DNA of 64,000 nucleotides from Streptomyces violaceoruber (GTDB lineage: Bacteria; Actinomycetota; Actinomycetes; Streptomycetales; Streptomycetaceae), in NCBI RefSeq assembly GCF_033406955.1, contig NZ_CP137734.1, positions 5,580,001 to 5,644,000 on the forward strand, in the 5' to 3' direction. Numbering within the stretch: the first letter of the stretch is position 1; each line of letters starts with the position of its first letter. A model generated the notes under the pieces. It saw nothing but the letters and a program-made list of their open reading frames with translations. It searched no databases and was not told the DNA's origin. Position numbers and translations under genes: made by a program. Below are positions 16,764 through 25,405 of this stretch, piece after piece.

Positions 16764-17951
16764 TCAGCCGCCCACCCCGAGCCGCCAGGGGCCGTCGGCC
16801 TCGATGCGCAGGAGGCCGGGCGCCCGGACGGGGGCCAGGACGTCGAGGCGGCCGACCTCGTTGACGAGGAGGTCCTCCTCGTCTCCCTGCCGCTGGGGAT
16901 CGTCCGAGGCGAAGTAGTGCCAGACGACGAAGTTGCTCCGGCCCTGGTGGACGAAGGACAGCACGCCCGGGGGGCCCTCGTAGACCAGCAGGTCCGGACC
17001 CCGCCCGTCGAGGCCGTGCTCCAGGCGACGGGCGTGGGCGAGCGGCAGCACCCGCAGCGTCCAGGGCGTGTCGGCGCGCACCACCAGGGACAGCGGGCGG
17101 TCCTGGGGGACGGTGGCGAACGTACGGGCGTGCACCTCGTCCTCGTACGTGGACAGCAGGTCCTGGTCGGCGCGGCCGTACGCGTCGCAGGAGTCGATGT
17201 TCACCGAGATGCTGTCCCTGCACTCGATCTCGACGACCACGCGGGCGCCGGGCGGCAGGTTAGGCGGGCAGGTGACGCGCTCCTTGCCCGTGGCGTGGTG
17301 CGTGAACGGCGGGAAGGAGAGCGCCAGTTCCGACACCAGGCGGTCGGCGGGCGGGGCCACGGGGGCGAGCGGCAGGGGAGCGGGGGGCGGAGGGGCCGGG
17401 GCCGCGGACACCGGCTGCGGGTCCTCGGCGACCGAGATGCCGAAGTCCGTGGCGAGCCCGGCGAGACCCGAGGCGTACCCCTGCCCCACCGCGCGGAACT
17501 TCCAGCCGCCGTTCCTGCGGTAGAACTCGCCGAAGACGAACGCGGTCTCCGTCGAGGCGTCCCCGATCGTGAAGGACGCGACCTGCTGCCCGTCCGGCAG
17601 CGCGACCCGGACGTCGAGGGAGGGCACCTGCCCGAACGTTCCCCCGTCGGCGGACGCGGCCACCACGACCCGGTCCGTGCCGGGCGCGACGGCCGCGAGG
17701 TCCAGCCACAGCCAGTCGGCGCCCGTGCCGTCGGCCCCCTGGCCCTTGCCCAGGTGGCGGACGGCGCCCGACGGGTGGGCCGGCTGGTTGTAGAAGACGA
17801 GGTCGGCGTCCGAGCGGACCCGGCCCGTCGCGTCGAGCAGCAGGGCCGAAACGTCCACGTCCGGTACGTGGACGCCCTGCCGCCAGGTCACCGCCACCTG
17901 GAGGGCGGCCCCGGGAACGGGCAGGTTGCCGCCCTTCGTCATCTGCGTCAT
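16764..17951 (-). CDS. TerD-domain (tellurium resistance family) protein with extra C-terminal domain
   Basis: The product is 395 residues. The N-terminal half (about 1-180) is a TerD calcium-binding beta-sandwich: DVSALLLDATGRVRSDADLVFYNQ, then the acidic DLAAV and a TFGQVPSLDVRV stretch, and ETAFVFGEFYRRNGGWKFRAVGQGYASGLAGLATDFGI, which closes TerD domains. A Pro/Ala linker (about 185-205) joins a second all-beta domain of about 185 residues (PPFTHHATGKERV to LRIEADGPWRLGVGG) that I do not recognise. It probably takes part in a membrane-associated stress or signalling complex. No other ter genes are adjacent. The alternative ATG three codons downstream is possible. Confidence 0.88.
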   Translation of the reverse strand: MTQMTKGGNLPVPGAALQVAVTWRQGVHVPDVDVSALLLDATGRVRSDADLVFYNQPAHPSGAVRHLGKGQGADGTGADWLWLDLAAVAPGTDRVVVAASADGGTFGQVPSLDVRVALPDGQQVASFTIGDASTETAFVFGEFYRRNGGWKFRAVGQGYASGLAGLATDFGISVAEDPQPVSAAPAPPPPAPLPLAPVAPPADRLVSELALSFPPFTHHATGKERVTCPPNLPPGARVVVEIECRDSISVNIDSCDAYGRADQDLLSTYEDEVHARTFATVPQDRPLSLVVRADTPWTLRVLPLAHARRLEHGLDGRGPDLLVYEGPPGVLSFVHQGRSNFVVWHYFASDDPQRQGDEEDLLVNEVGRLDVLAPVRAPGLLRIEADGPWRLGVGG

Positions 17952-18026
17952 GGCGTGATCTTCACACGATCAGCACGACCGGTGGGGCGGATTGTCATAC
18001 TCCGCATCGAGTGGTCGGGACGCGTG

Positions 18027-18060
18027 AGGGGCGGCCACCCCGTACCGGGTGACCGCCCCT
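18027..18060 (-). terminator. Terminator of asd
   Basis: A 14-bp stem with one mismatch (arms 18027-18040 and 18047-18060, 6-nt loop), 13 bp after the asd stop. It is close to the TerD gene start region and may act for asd only. Confidence 0.65.
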
Positions 18061-18073
18061 GGAAAGCGGTGGA

Positions 18074-19096
18074 CTACTTGGCGGCGGACAGCTCGGCCGC
18101 GACCAGCTCCGCGATCTGCACCGCGTTCAGGGCCGCGCCCTTGCGGAGGTTGTCGTTGGAGACGAACAGGGCGAGGCCGTTGTCCACGGTCTCGTCCTGG
18201 CGGATCCGGCCCACGTACGACGGGTCCTGACCGGCCGCCTCCAGCGGCGTCGGCACCTCGGTGAGCGCCACGCCGGGGGCTCCGGCCAGCAGCTCCTTGG
18301 CGCGCTCCACGCTGATCGGCCGGGCGAAACGGGCGTTGATCTGCAGGGAGTGGCCGCTGAAGACGGGCACGCGCACGCAGGTGCCGGACACCTTCAGCTC
18401 CGGGATCTCCAGGATCTTGCGGGACTCGTTGCGGAGCTTCTGCTCCTCGTCCGTCTCGTGCAGGCCGTCGTCGACGATGGAACCGGCCAGCGGCAGCACG
18501 TTGTACGCGATGGGCGCCACGTACTTGTCCGGCTTCGGGAACTCGACCGCCGAACCGTCGTGGGTCAGCTTGGGGGCGTCCGCGCCGACCTTCTGGACCT
18601 GCTCGAACAGCTCGTCCACACCGGCCAGGCCGGAGCCGGACACCGCCTGGTAGGTGGCGACGACGACCGCCTCCAGGCCCGCCTCCGCGTGCAGCGGGCG
18701 CAGCACCGGCATCGCGGCCATCGTGGTGCAGTTCGGGTTGGCGATGATGCCCTTGGGGCGGTCGGTGATCGCGTGCGGGTTCACCTCGGAGACCACCAGC
18801 GGGACCTCGGGGTCGCGGCGCCAGGCGGAGGAGTTGTCGATCACGACGGGGCCCTGCGAGGCGACCTTTTCGGCCAGCGCCTTGGAGGTGGCGCCGCCCG
18901 CCGAGAACAGCACGATGTCCAGCCCGGAGTAGTCGGCGGTGGCCGCGTCCTCCACCGTCACGCCGTCCAGCTCCTTGCCGGCGCTGCGCGCCGAGGCGAA
19001 CAGGCGCAGCTCGGTGACGGGGAAGTCGCGCTCCGTGAGGATCCTGCGCATGACCGTGCCCACCTGACCGGTGGCTCCGACGATTCCGACCCTCAC
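18074..19096 (-). CDS. asd: Aspartate-semialdehyde dehydrogenase
   Basis: This 340-residue enzyme makes aspartate semialdehyde from aspartyl phosphate with NADPH, the branch point to lysine/diaminopimelate, threonine and methionine. GATGQVG (residues 7-13) binds NADP. The catalytic Cys123 lies in ANPNCTTM. The substrate and base region VFSGHSLQINARF follows, and the length is that of the family. The frame stays open far upstream, but AAGGAG stands 6 bp before the GTG at 19096 and the family start RVGIVGATG is immediately downstream. No aspartokinase gene is adjacent, although the two are often linked in Streptomyces relatives. Confidence 0.96.
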   Translation of the reverse strand: MRVGIVGATGQVGTVMRRILTERDFPVTELRLFASARSAGKELDGVTVEDAATADYSGLDIVLFSAGGATSKALAEKVASQGPVVIDNSSAWRRDPEVPLVVSEVNPHAITDRPKGIIANPNCTTMAAMPVLRPLHAEAGLEAVVVATYQAVSGSGLAGVDELFEQVQKVGADAPKLTHDGSAVEFPKPDKYVAPIAYNVLPLAGSIVDDGLHETDEEQKLRNESRKILEIPELKVSGTCVRVPVFSGHSLQINARFARPISVERAKELLAGAPGVALTEVPTPLEAAGQDPSYVGRIRQDETVDNGLALFVSNDNLRKGAALNAVQIAELVAAELSAAK

Positions 19097-19363
19097 GGTG
19101 ACTCCTTCTCCGTTTTGTACGCGTGTCCTCACGCGCGCTTTGCTCGGCCGAGACTTTTCCATCATGGGGCGAAGCCCGGCCCGCCTGTCCAATCCTTTGC
19201 ACGGTGTTCCCGCACCTTGGGACGCGGTGGCTCGGTCCGCCCCTGCCCATCCCTTCCCGCCCCACACGACGATGTGACGTACGCCTCGCGCCGAAAGGCG
19301 GCCGTCGGAGCGAACGTTTCGGGCCGCTCGCGCGTCGTAGGGGAAACGTGGCCGGGGGAGGAA

Positions 19364-19900
19364 ATGGCTTTGCTGCGCAGAAGGGCCCGCCGCGGCCAGG
19401 GGGACGACGTACGCGACGACCCCCTGGACGCGGCACAGGAACGCCGGGTGCGGGCGGTGCTCGCGCTCGGCGGGGTGCCGCAGGCGGACCTGCCGGACGG
19501 GGTGCAGCAGGTCCGCCTGCGGCTGCTGGAGCGGACGGCCAGCGGCCGCGAGGCGCCGCGCGACGTGTCGGCCTGGGCGGCGGTCGTCGCCTCCAACCTG
19601 GCCATGGACTGGCACCGGGCCAGACACCGCCAGGACCGGCTCGGGGAACGCCTGGCCGCGCTGCGCCAGACCGAGCACCCCGGCGACGAGGACACCAGCG
19701 TCCTGTCCCTCGCCGTGGCGCAGGGCCTGGACGAGCTGCCCGACGCCCAGCGCCAGGTCCTCGTCCTGCGCTTCTACGCCGATCTTCCGGTGCGCGGCAT
19801 CGCCGAGGAGCTGGGCATCCCCGAGGGCACGGTCAAGAGCAGGCTGCACACGGCGGTACGGGCCCTGCGCGCCCGCCTGCACGAGGACGAGGTGGTGTGA
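19364..19900 (+). CDS. RNA polymerase sigma factor, ECF/SigJ-like (sigma70 region 2 and 4)
   Basis: The product is 178 residues. A region 2-like helical part (about 30-90, with VSAWAAVVASNLAMDWHRARHRQDR) is joined to a clear region 4 helix-turn-helix (LDELPDAQRQVLVLRFYADLPVRGIAEELGIPEGTVKSRLHTAVRALRARL, about 122-172). The GGAGG is only 2 bp before the ATG at 19364, an unusually tight spacing. The ATG fits best because upstream in-frame codons are not starts. The next gene begins 1 bp after the stop and encodes a membrane protein that is the probable anti-sigma factor. Confidence 0.85.
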   Translation: MALLRRRARRGQGDDVRDDPLDAAQERRVRAVLALGGVPQADLPDGVQQVRLRLLERTASGREAPRDVSAWAAVVASNLAMDWHRARHRQDRLGERLAALRQTEHPGDEDTSVLSLAVAQGLDELPDAQRQVLVLRFYADLPVRGIAEELGIPEGTVKSRLHTAVRALRARLHEDEVV

Positions 19901-19901
19901 G

Positions 19902-20651
19902 ATGGCCGCCGAACAGCACCCCGGTGGGGACGACGCGCTGATGGCCGCGATCACGGGCGAGCCGCTGCCGCCGGACGCGGGGGCGGACGCCCGGGGCGAG
20001 TACCGCTCGGCGACGGCCGACGTGGCGTTGCTGCGGGAGCAGCTCAACCTGATCGGCGGGGCCCTCGGCGGCACCGTCCCGGAAGACCGCCCCGCTCCGG
20101 CACCGGCTCCGGCCCCCGCCCGGGCCCCGGCACCCCGCCGCCCCTTCCGCCTCGCGTTCGGCGTCCTCGCGGCGGCCTGCGCGGGGGTCCTGGTCACGGG
20201 CCTGGGCTGGCTGGTCGTGCAGGGCGGCAGCGGTGCCTCCGACGACGCGGCGAGCGGCAGCGCGGCCGACCGGTCGGCGGCGCGGCCGGACAGCCCCTCC
20301 GCGGGCCAGGAGGCCGCCGTCGTCTTCGGCACCCCCCGCTACCTCGCCTGCGCCCGGCTGGTCGCCGAGGGCACGGTGACCGCCGCCGATCCGGTACCGG
20401 GCACCGCGCGGCACCGGATCACGCTCCGCCTGACGCACGCCTACGCACCCGCGAAGAGCACCGGCCCGACCACGGCGTTCGTCCTGGACGACGCCCTCGC
20501 CCGCCTCGCCCCCGGCGACCGGGTGCTGGTCGGCGCCCTGCGGGACCGGCCCACCGCGGACACGGTGATCACCGGCGACCGGAACATCGCCACCGCCCGC
20601 GCCCGGATCACCGCCTCCCTCCCCGAGTCCCGCACCCTCACCTGCGACTGA
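19902..20651 (+). CDS. Probable membrane anti-sigma factor
   Basis: This 249-residue protein has a soluble N-terminal part (1-85, ending in a Pro-Ala run), one transmembrane helix (about 86-108, LAFGVLAAACAGVLVTGLGWLVV) and an outside domain of about 140 residues. The N-terminus shows no His-x3-Cys-x2-Cys motif, so it is not a classical zinc anti-sigma. Its start 1 bp after the sigma gene stop and its topology argue for sequestering that sigma. The outside domain has two cysteines (LACARL and the C-terminal TCD) that could form a disulfide. Role inferred from context. Confidence 0.7.
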   Translation: MAAEQHPGGDDALMAAITGEPLPPDAGADARGEYRSATADVALLREQLNLIGGALGGTVPEDRPAPAPAPAPARAPAPRRPFRLAFGVLAAACAGVLVTGLGWLVVQGGSGASDDAASGSAADRSAARPDSPSAGQEAAVVFGTPRYLACARLVAEGTVTAADPVPGTARHRITLRLTHAYAPAKSTGPTTAFVLDDALARLAPGDRVLVGALRDRPTADTVITGDRNIATARARITASLPESRTLTCD

Positions 20652-20671
20652 CCCCCGCGGGGCAGGCGAAA

Positions 20672-20703
20672 GGGGCGGGCGCCCGAACCGGCGCGCCCGC
20701 CCC
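20672..20703. terminator. Two-way terminator between anti-sigma and subtilase genes
   Basis: An 11-bp perfect stem GGGGCGGGCGC/GCGCCCGCCCC (20672-20682, 20693-20703) with a 10-nt loop, between convergent genes. Confidence 0.65.
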
Positions 20704-20722
20704 CTCTCCGTACCGCACCGGA

Positions 20723-23700
20723 CTACGGCACGACCTTCCCGATCCGCACGCTGCCCAGGCCCGCGACCGTGCCGTGGGTGTTGACCAGCTGGACGCGGCC
20801 GGAGAACTCGCGGCCCTCGGGGGCGGCGGCCAGGGCCGTGACGCTGCCGGAGACCGTGGCGGAGTCGCCCGTGCCGAGCCGCACCGTCGCCGAGTCGTCC
20901 ACCGTCACCGAGCCGAGGGTGGCGGCGAAGTACACGTCCCGGTAGTCGTACTCCGTGCTGCCCGACGGCACGGAGTAGCCCGCGACCTCGACGGTGTACG
21001 TGCCGGCGGCCGGCTTCGCGACGGAGACCGACTCCTCCGAGTCGCCGTCGGCGGACTGGGCGACGACGGCGCCGTCCTCGCCGTAGACCGTCAGGTCCAG
21101 GTCGGCGGCCGCGTCGGAGACGCCCCCGATGGCGACGTCCAGCGACTCCGCGCCCTCGGGCACCTCGATCGTGGAGGTGGCCGTCTCACCCTGCTTGATC
21201 GTCGGCCGGGTCGTCTCGGAGGAGCCGAGCGGGCCGCCGACCAGCTTGCCCTCCAGGGCGGCGTACGTGTTGGTCACCGTCCAGGAGGCGTCGGCCGGGG
21301 TGCCCGCCTTGGCCTCGGGCACGGTCACGACCTCCGGGTCGAAGTCGGCGCCGAGCACGGTGACGTCCAGCTCGTAGGGGTTGTCGAGCAGCGGCGACGT
21401 GCGCCGCGCCTCGACCTCGACCTCCCAGACACCCGGCTGCGGGTCCGCGTAGGCGCGCACGTCGGGGCGGCAGCCGTTGCCGTCGAGGTAGTTGTTGTAG
21501 CAGTACGGCGTCGAGGTGTTGTCGGACGGGACGCCGTACGGGTGGATGGAGATGAACCGGGTCTGGCTCTCGCCCCTGAGCCCGCCGATCGCCACCTCCA
21601 GCGCCTTCGCGCCCTCGGGGACGGTCACGAAGTACGACTCGGTGCTGTTGCGCTGCACCGAGTTCCTCGCGGAGAAGTCGTACTTCAGCGGGGCGGAGAC
21701 CACGACCGTGGTGAGCACCTGCTGGTCGACGCCCTCGGTGCGCGGGTCGTCCACCTCGAGGATCGCGCTCTTGAGCCCGGCGGAGCCGGGGCGCGCCTCG
21801 ACCTTGACGGTCACCGGCTCGTTCAGCGGCAGCTTCACCTCGTCGCGGCCCACGATCCGGAAGGTGTGGCCCGCGTTGTTCTCGAAGTCCAGCTCGTGCC
21901 GGATCGGCCGGTCGGCGCCGGAGGTACGGGTGAGCGTGATCTCGTACGTCTTCTTCTGCCCGGCCTTCAGGCCGCCCTCGCGGTCGTAGAGGCCGGTGCC
22001 GTAGCCCGGCGTCTCGAGGAACTGGTCGATCGCGGTGTCGACCGGTGCCTTGACCGTGTACTCGTGGGCGCTCGCGCCGCGCCGGATCGACTTCCAGGCG
22101 TCGGGGATGTTGATCAGACCCGCGCCCTCCTCGTACGCCTGCACGCCCTTGATGTGGTCGGCGGTGGAGGTCAGCGCGGTGCGCAGCTTCGCCGGGGTGA
22201 GGTCGACGCGGGCCTGCTTCGCCGCCGACAGCAGCAGCGCCGAGGCGCCCGCGGCCTGCGGGGACGCCATCGAGGTGCCCTGGAGCATGCCGTAGCCGGC
22301 CGGGAGGTCGTAGCCCGCCTCGGGGACCGGGGCGCCCGGCATCCAGGTCTGGATGGAGTTGACCGCGGCGCCGGGCGCGGTCAGCGTCGGCGTGAAGCCG
22401 CCGTCCTCACGCGGTCCGCGCGAGGAGAACGGCATCATCTGGTACTTGGTCCTCACCGCGGAGCCGTAGTTGGCGGCCCAGGTCTCGCGGGAGATGGAGG
22501 CGCCGACCGAGATCACCTTGTCGGCGAGGCCGGGGTCGCCGATGGTGTTGGCGCCGGGGCCGGAGTTGCCCGCGGAGATGACGAGCTGCACGCCGTAGGT
22601 GTCGATGAGGCGGGTGTACAGCTCGGAACGCGCGTTGTTGCCGTCGTTGAGGGCGGGCAGTCCGCCGATCGACATGTTGACGATGTCGACGCCCCGGTTG
22701 ACGACGAGATCGATCATGCCCTCGGTGAGCGCGACGTTGGTGCAGCCGCCGCTCCAGGTGCACGCGCGCGAGGAGACGATCTTCGCGCCGGGCGCGGCAC
22801 CGTCCATGCGGCCGCCGAACAGGCCGTTGGCGGCGGCGAGTCCGGCGACATGCGTGCCGTGCTCGGACTCGATGACGCCGATGTTGACGAAGTCCGCCTT
22901 GGCACCGGCGGAGTTGTAGACGACGTCCTTGCGGATCTCGACGACGAAGGGCTGGCGCTCGGCCACGTCCGTCTTCGGGTCGTCGGTGCCGAAGTACCCG
23001 ACCTGGAAGCCGTCCTTGTAGGGCTTCATCGGGGTGTCGTCGGCGAAGTCGTGGTTGTTGTTCAGGTCGACGCGGACCGTGCCGGCCTTCGCGTCGTACA
23101 GCACGCCCCAGGAGTCGGTGGTGTCGCCGTCCCGGTTGGCGTCGCCCGCGGCGTCACCGCCGGTGGTGTACGACTCCAGGAAGGTGCTGACCCGGTACGA
23201 GCCCGCGGGCGCGGTCCAGGTCTGCCCGCCGTAGGTGAAGGTGGGTCCGGAGACCGAGGTGGTCATCGGACGCCAGGTGCGGTCGCCGTCGACGACCGGG
23301 TCTGTGGCGGTGACCCAGTCGACGATCTTGCGCTCGCCGGTGGTGGTCTTCTGCAGCGCCGGGTGGCCGAGGTCGACGCCCGAGTCGAGGATGCCGATGG
23401 TGACGCCGCGGCCGTCCGACTTCGGGTACTTCTTCACGAAGTCGACGGCGCCCGTCTCGAAGGACGGGTTGTACGGGTTCTCGGCCGGGGTCCAGCGGTT
23501 GGGCGCCGGGTAGGAACGGCCCTTGTGCGCGGCGCCCTTCGCCATGTCGGCGCTCGGCGTCGGGTCGTCCAGCGGGATCTCGTCGCGCAGGTCGATGCCG
23601 TGGACGGAGGAGAGCTTCGCGGCGGCGGCGATGGCCGAGTCCGCCTTGGCGGTGGGCACGGTGGCGCGCACGTAGCCCAGCTCGTCGTAGGTGCGGCCGA

Positions 23701-24019
23701 CGGTGCCGCCGGAGACCGCGTCCAGCTCCTTCGCCACCTGCTCGGTCCGGCCCGGCGCGGTGGCGACCATCATCGTGACGTTCTTCTCGCCGGCGGCCTT
23801 CGCCTCGGCGAGCAGGTCCGCGTCGTCGGAACCGAGCTTGTCGTGGGCGGACTTGACGGACGCGTCGACGGGCGGCGCGGTCGTCGCGGGCCCGTCGGCG
23901 GCGAGGGCCACGGGCACCGGCCCGACGGCGGCGAGCGCGGCGGCGAGACCCGTGGCGAGGGCCAGGCGGGCCGCGCGTCTCGCGCCCGGTATCGGTTCGC
24001 GCTGGGGGCTGTTGGTCAT
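20723..24019 (-). CDS. Secreted subtilisin-like serine protease (S8), large
   Basis: The 1,098 residues begin with a signal peptide (GARRAARLALATGLAAALAAVGPVPVALA, cleavage near 41). A propeptide-like region (to about 180) follows, then the S8 catalytic domain. Asp212 (GILDSGVDLGHP), His387 (HGTHVAGL), an oxyanion Asn (ISAGNSGPGAN) and Ser583 (GTSMASP) are all present, so it should be active. A long insertion separates Asp and His. The C-terminal 400 residues are beta-rich with pre-peptidase-like modules (ESLDVAIGGVSDAAADLDLTVYG). I chose the ATG at 24019, which has AAGGG 6 bp upstream; the ATG two codons earlier touches that site. A role in extracellular protein use is likely. Confidence 0.92.
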   Translation of the reverse strand: MTNSPQREPIPGARRAARLALATGLAAALAAVGPVPVALAADGPATTAPPVDASVKSAHDKLGSDDADLLAEAKAAGEKNVTMMVATAPGRTEQVAKELDAVSGGTVGRTYDELGYVRATVPTAKADSAIAAAAKLSSVHGIDLRDEIPLDDPTPSADMAKGAAHKGRSYPAPNRWTPAENPYNPSFETGAVDFVKKYPKSDGRGVTIGILDSGVDLGHPALQKTTTGERKIVDWVTATDPVVDGDRTWRPMTTSVSGPTFTYGGQTWTAPAGSYRVSTFLESYTTGGDAAGDANRDGDTTDSWGVLYDAKAGTVRVDLNNNHDFADDTPMKPYKDGFQVGYFGTDDPKTDVAERQPFVVEIRKDVVYNSAGAKADFVNIGVIESEHGTHVAGLAAANGLFGGRMDGAAPGAKIVSSRACTWSGGCTNVALTEGMIDLVVNRGVDIVNMSIGGLPALNDGNNARSELYTRLIDTYGVQLVISAGNSGPGANTIGDPGLADKVISVGASISRETWAANYGSAVRTKYQMMPFSSRGPREDGGFTPTLTAPGAAVNSIQTWMPGAPVPEAGYDLPAGYGMLQGTSMASPQAAGASALLLSAAKQARVDLTPAKLRTALTSTADHIKGVQAYEEGAGLINIPDAWKSIRRGASAHEYTVKAPVDTAIDQFLETPGYGTGLYDREGGLKAGQKKTYEITLTRTSGADRPIRHELDFENNAGHTFRIVGRDEVKLPLNEPVTVKVEARPGSAGLKSAILEVDDPRTEGVDQQVLTTVVVSAPLKYDFSARNSVQRNSTESYFVTVPEGAKALEVAIGGLRGESQTRFISIHPYGVPSDNTSTPYCYNNYLDGNGCRPDVRAYADPQPGVWEVEVEARRTSPLLDNPYELDVTVLGADFDPEVVTVPEAKAGTPADASWTVTNTYAALEGKLVGGPLGSSETTRPTIKQGETATSTIEVPEGAESLDVAIGGVSDAAADLDLTVYGEDGAVVAQSADGDSEESVSVAKPAAGTYTVEVAGYSVPSGSTEYDYRDVYFAATLGSVTVDDSATVRLGTGDSATVSGSVTALAAAPEGREFSGRVQLVNTHGTVAGLGSVRIGKVVP

Positions 24020-24334
24020 CGGCATCCCTTGGGGTGAAGGAACGAGCGGTACGACCAAGGCCGACCGGCCCTGGCCGAGGCAGTCCGGAATCCGATCCCG
24101 GACGACCGCTCAGCTTTACTCAAGAGATCACTGATTGGGGAGAGTTGTCCGGGACGGGATGAAGCCATGGCGTACTTCCGCCATGCGCCATCGGGGACAC
24201 AAGGGACGGGTCATGACAATCCCGTTTCCCGTCCCCGGCCCCCGGCCTCCCGGGCCTCCGTCCCCGGCCCCCGGCCTCCCGGGCCTCCGTCCCCGGCCTC
24301 CGGTCCCCGTCACCCGCCGGCCCGCCCGGCGCCT
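24020..24334. other. Intergenic region upstream of the subtilase gene
   Basis: 315 bp hold the subtilase promoter side. An inverted repeat CATGGCG-6 bp-CGCCATG (24166-24172, 24179-24185) could be an operator. A 29-bp GC-rich tandem repeat lies next to the end of the AbiEi-like gene. No gene seen. Confidence 0.5.
24230..24303. repeat. 29-bp tandem repeat, 2.5 copies
   Basis: Copies at 24230-24258 and 24259-24287 are identical, with a partial third copy at 24288-24303. The unit is built of CCCCGG/GGCCTC blocks and can fold on itself. It stands just past the stop of the leftward AbiEi-like gene. Confidence 0.8.
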
Positions 24335-25405
24335 CTACCGGGGCAGTACCACGACGTACGCGGCGGGCTCCCGGTCCCCGGCCGCCATCAGCGCCGTCCG
24401 TACGACGGCCGCCTCGTGCTCCGGGCAGTCCCGCAGCTTGCGCGGGGTGAGGTGTACGACCGTGATCCCCAGCCGTTCCAGGTGCTCGCGCTTGCGGGCG
24501 TGCTCCGCCCGCGCGGCGTCGTCCTCCTGCTGCCGGTGCGCCCGGGTGTCCAGCTCCAGCGCCACCGCCTGCTCGGGCCAGAAGGCGTCCACGCCGCCCA
24601 GATGCGGGCCGCCGGGCAGGCGCAGGCCGACGTTCCAGACCGGCTCGGGCAGGGCGTACTCGCGCACCATCCGGTACAGCCGCTGCTCGGCCAGCGCCCG
24701 CCCCTCGGCGACCAGCGAGTCCACCGCGTCCACCACGTGCGGGCGGCTGAGCAGCCGCGCCCGGTTCAGCTCCCGTACCACCGCGGCCGGCTCGCAGTGG
24801 CCGCCGCGCACGGCCTCGGTCAGCAGCCGGCGGACCGTGCCCGGGTCGGTCAGCTCGGCGACCGCGTCCGCCAGGGCCCGCGCCACCGGCGCCACCGGAA
24901 CCCCCGTCAGCTCCACGGCGGTCGGCAGCGCGGTCGTGCGGACGACGCGCGCACACCCCGTCGTGCGCAACCGGCGCAGCCGCGGGACCAGGACGTCGAT
25001 CAGCTCCAGGGCCGACAGCGGGGGAGCGGCGGAGAAGCCGTGCAGCGTCAGCGCGGCCAGGCCCGTGATCATCGCCTCCGCGTAGGCCGGTACCGGCGGG
25101 TGCTCCCCGCCCGGCTGGACCGGGACCGAGGCGGGCACGCCGGGTGCCGTGCCGGAGGTGCGCTCCCGCGCCGCGTAGAGCAGCACCGCGTGCAGGCGCT
25201 CGTCGCTGGTCGGCGGCCCCGGGTGCAGCAGGACGACGTTCGGCAGGAGCTGCTGCCAGGGTCCGCCGGGCCGGCACTGCTCGCTGGTCTCCGCGGCGGA
25301 GACACCGTGCGCCCGCAACTGGGCGGCCGTCATCAGCCGGCGCCGGCCGTCGGCCAGGGCGTGCAGCGGACGGGGGCGGGGGGAGAGCGGGATGTTGTGC
25401 GTCAT
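24335..25405 (-). CDS. AbiEi-like winged helix plus DUF559/Vsr-like nuclease-fold protein
   Basis: The product is 356 residues. Residues about 20-65 (RRLMTAAQLRAHGVSAAETSEQC, then GGPWQQLLPNVVLLHPG) look like the N-terminal winged helix of AbiEi-type antitoxins. The C-terminal part (about 255-345) has the DUF559/Vsr-like pattern GGVDAFWPEQAVALELD, then HARKREHLERLGITVVHLTPRKL, with candidate metal residues Asp and Glu. This fusion is common and unexplained in actinobacteria. No AbiEii-type nucleotidyltransferase toxin is beside it, so it is not a standard type IV toxin-antitoxin pair. The ATG at 25405 has GGGAAG upstream. Confidence 0.7.
   Translation of the reverse strand: MTHNIPLSPRPRPLHALADGRRRLMTAAQLRAHGVSAAETSEQCRPGGPWQQLLPNVVLLHPGPPTSDERLHAVLLYAARERTSGTAPGVPASVPVQPGGEHPPVPAYAEAMITGLAALTLHGFSAAPPLSALELIDVLVPRLRRLRTTGCARVVRTTALPTAVELTGVPVAPVARALADAVAELTDPGTVRRLLTEAVRGGHCEPAAVVRELNRARLLSRPHVVDAVDSLVAEGRALAEQRLYRMVREYALPEPVWNVGLRLPGGPHLGGVDAFWPEQAVALELDTRAHRQQEDDAARAEHARKREHLERLGITVVHLTPRKLRDCPEHEAAVVRTALMAAGDREPAAYVVVLPR

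Noticed and set aside
20774..24037. Plus-strand open frame of about 1,090 codons opposite the subtilase
   Set aside because: The product is Gly/Val/Arg-rich without domains, and the minus strand encodes a complete subtilase.
24230..24303. CRISPR-like repeat
   Set aside because: The units are directly adjacent without spacers and no cas gene is present; it is a plain tandem repeat.
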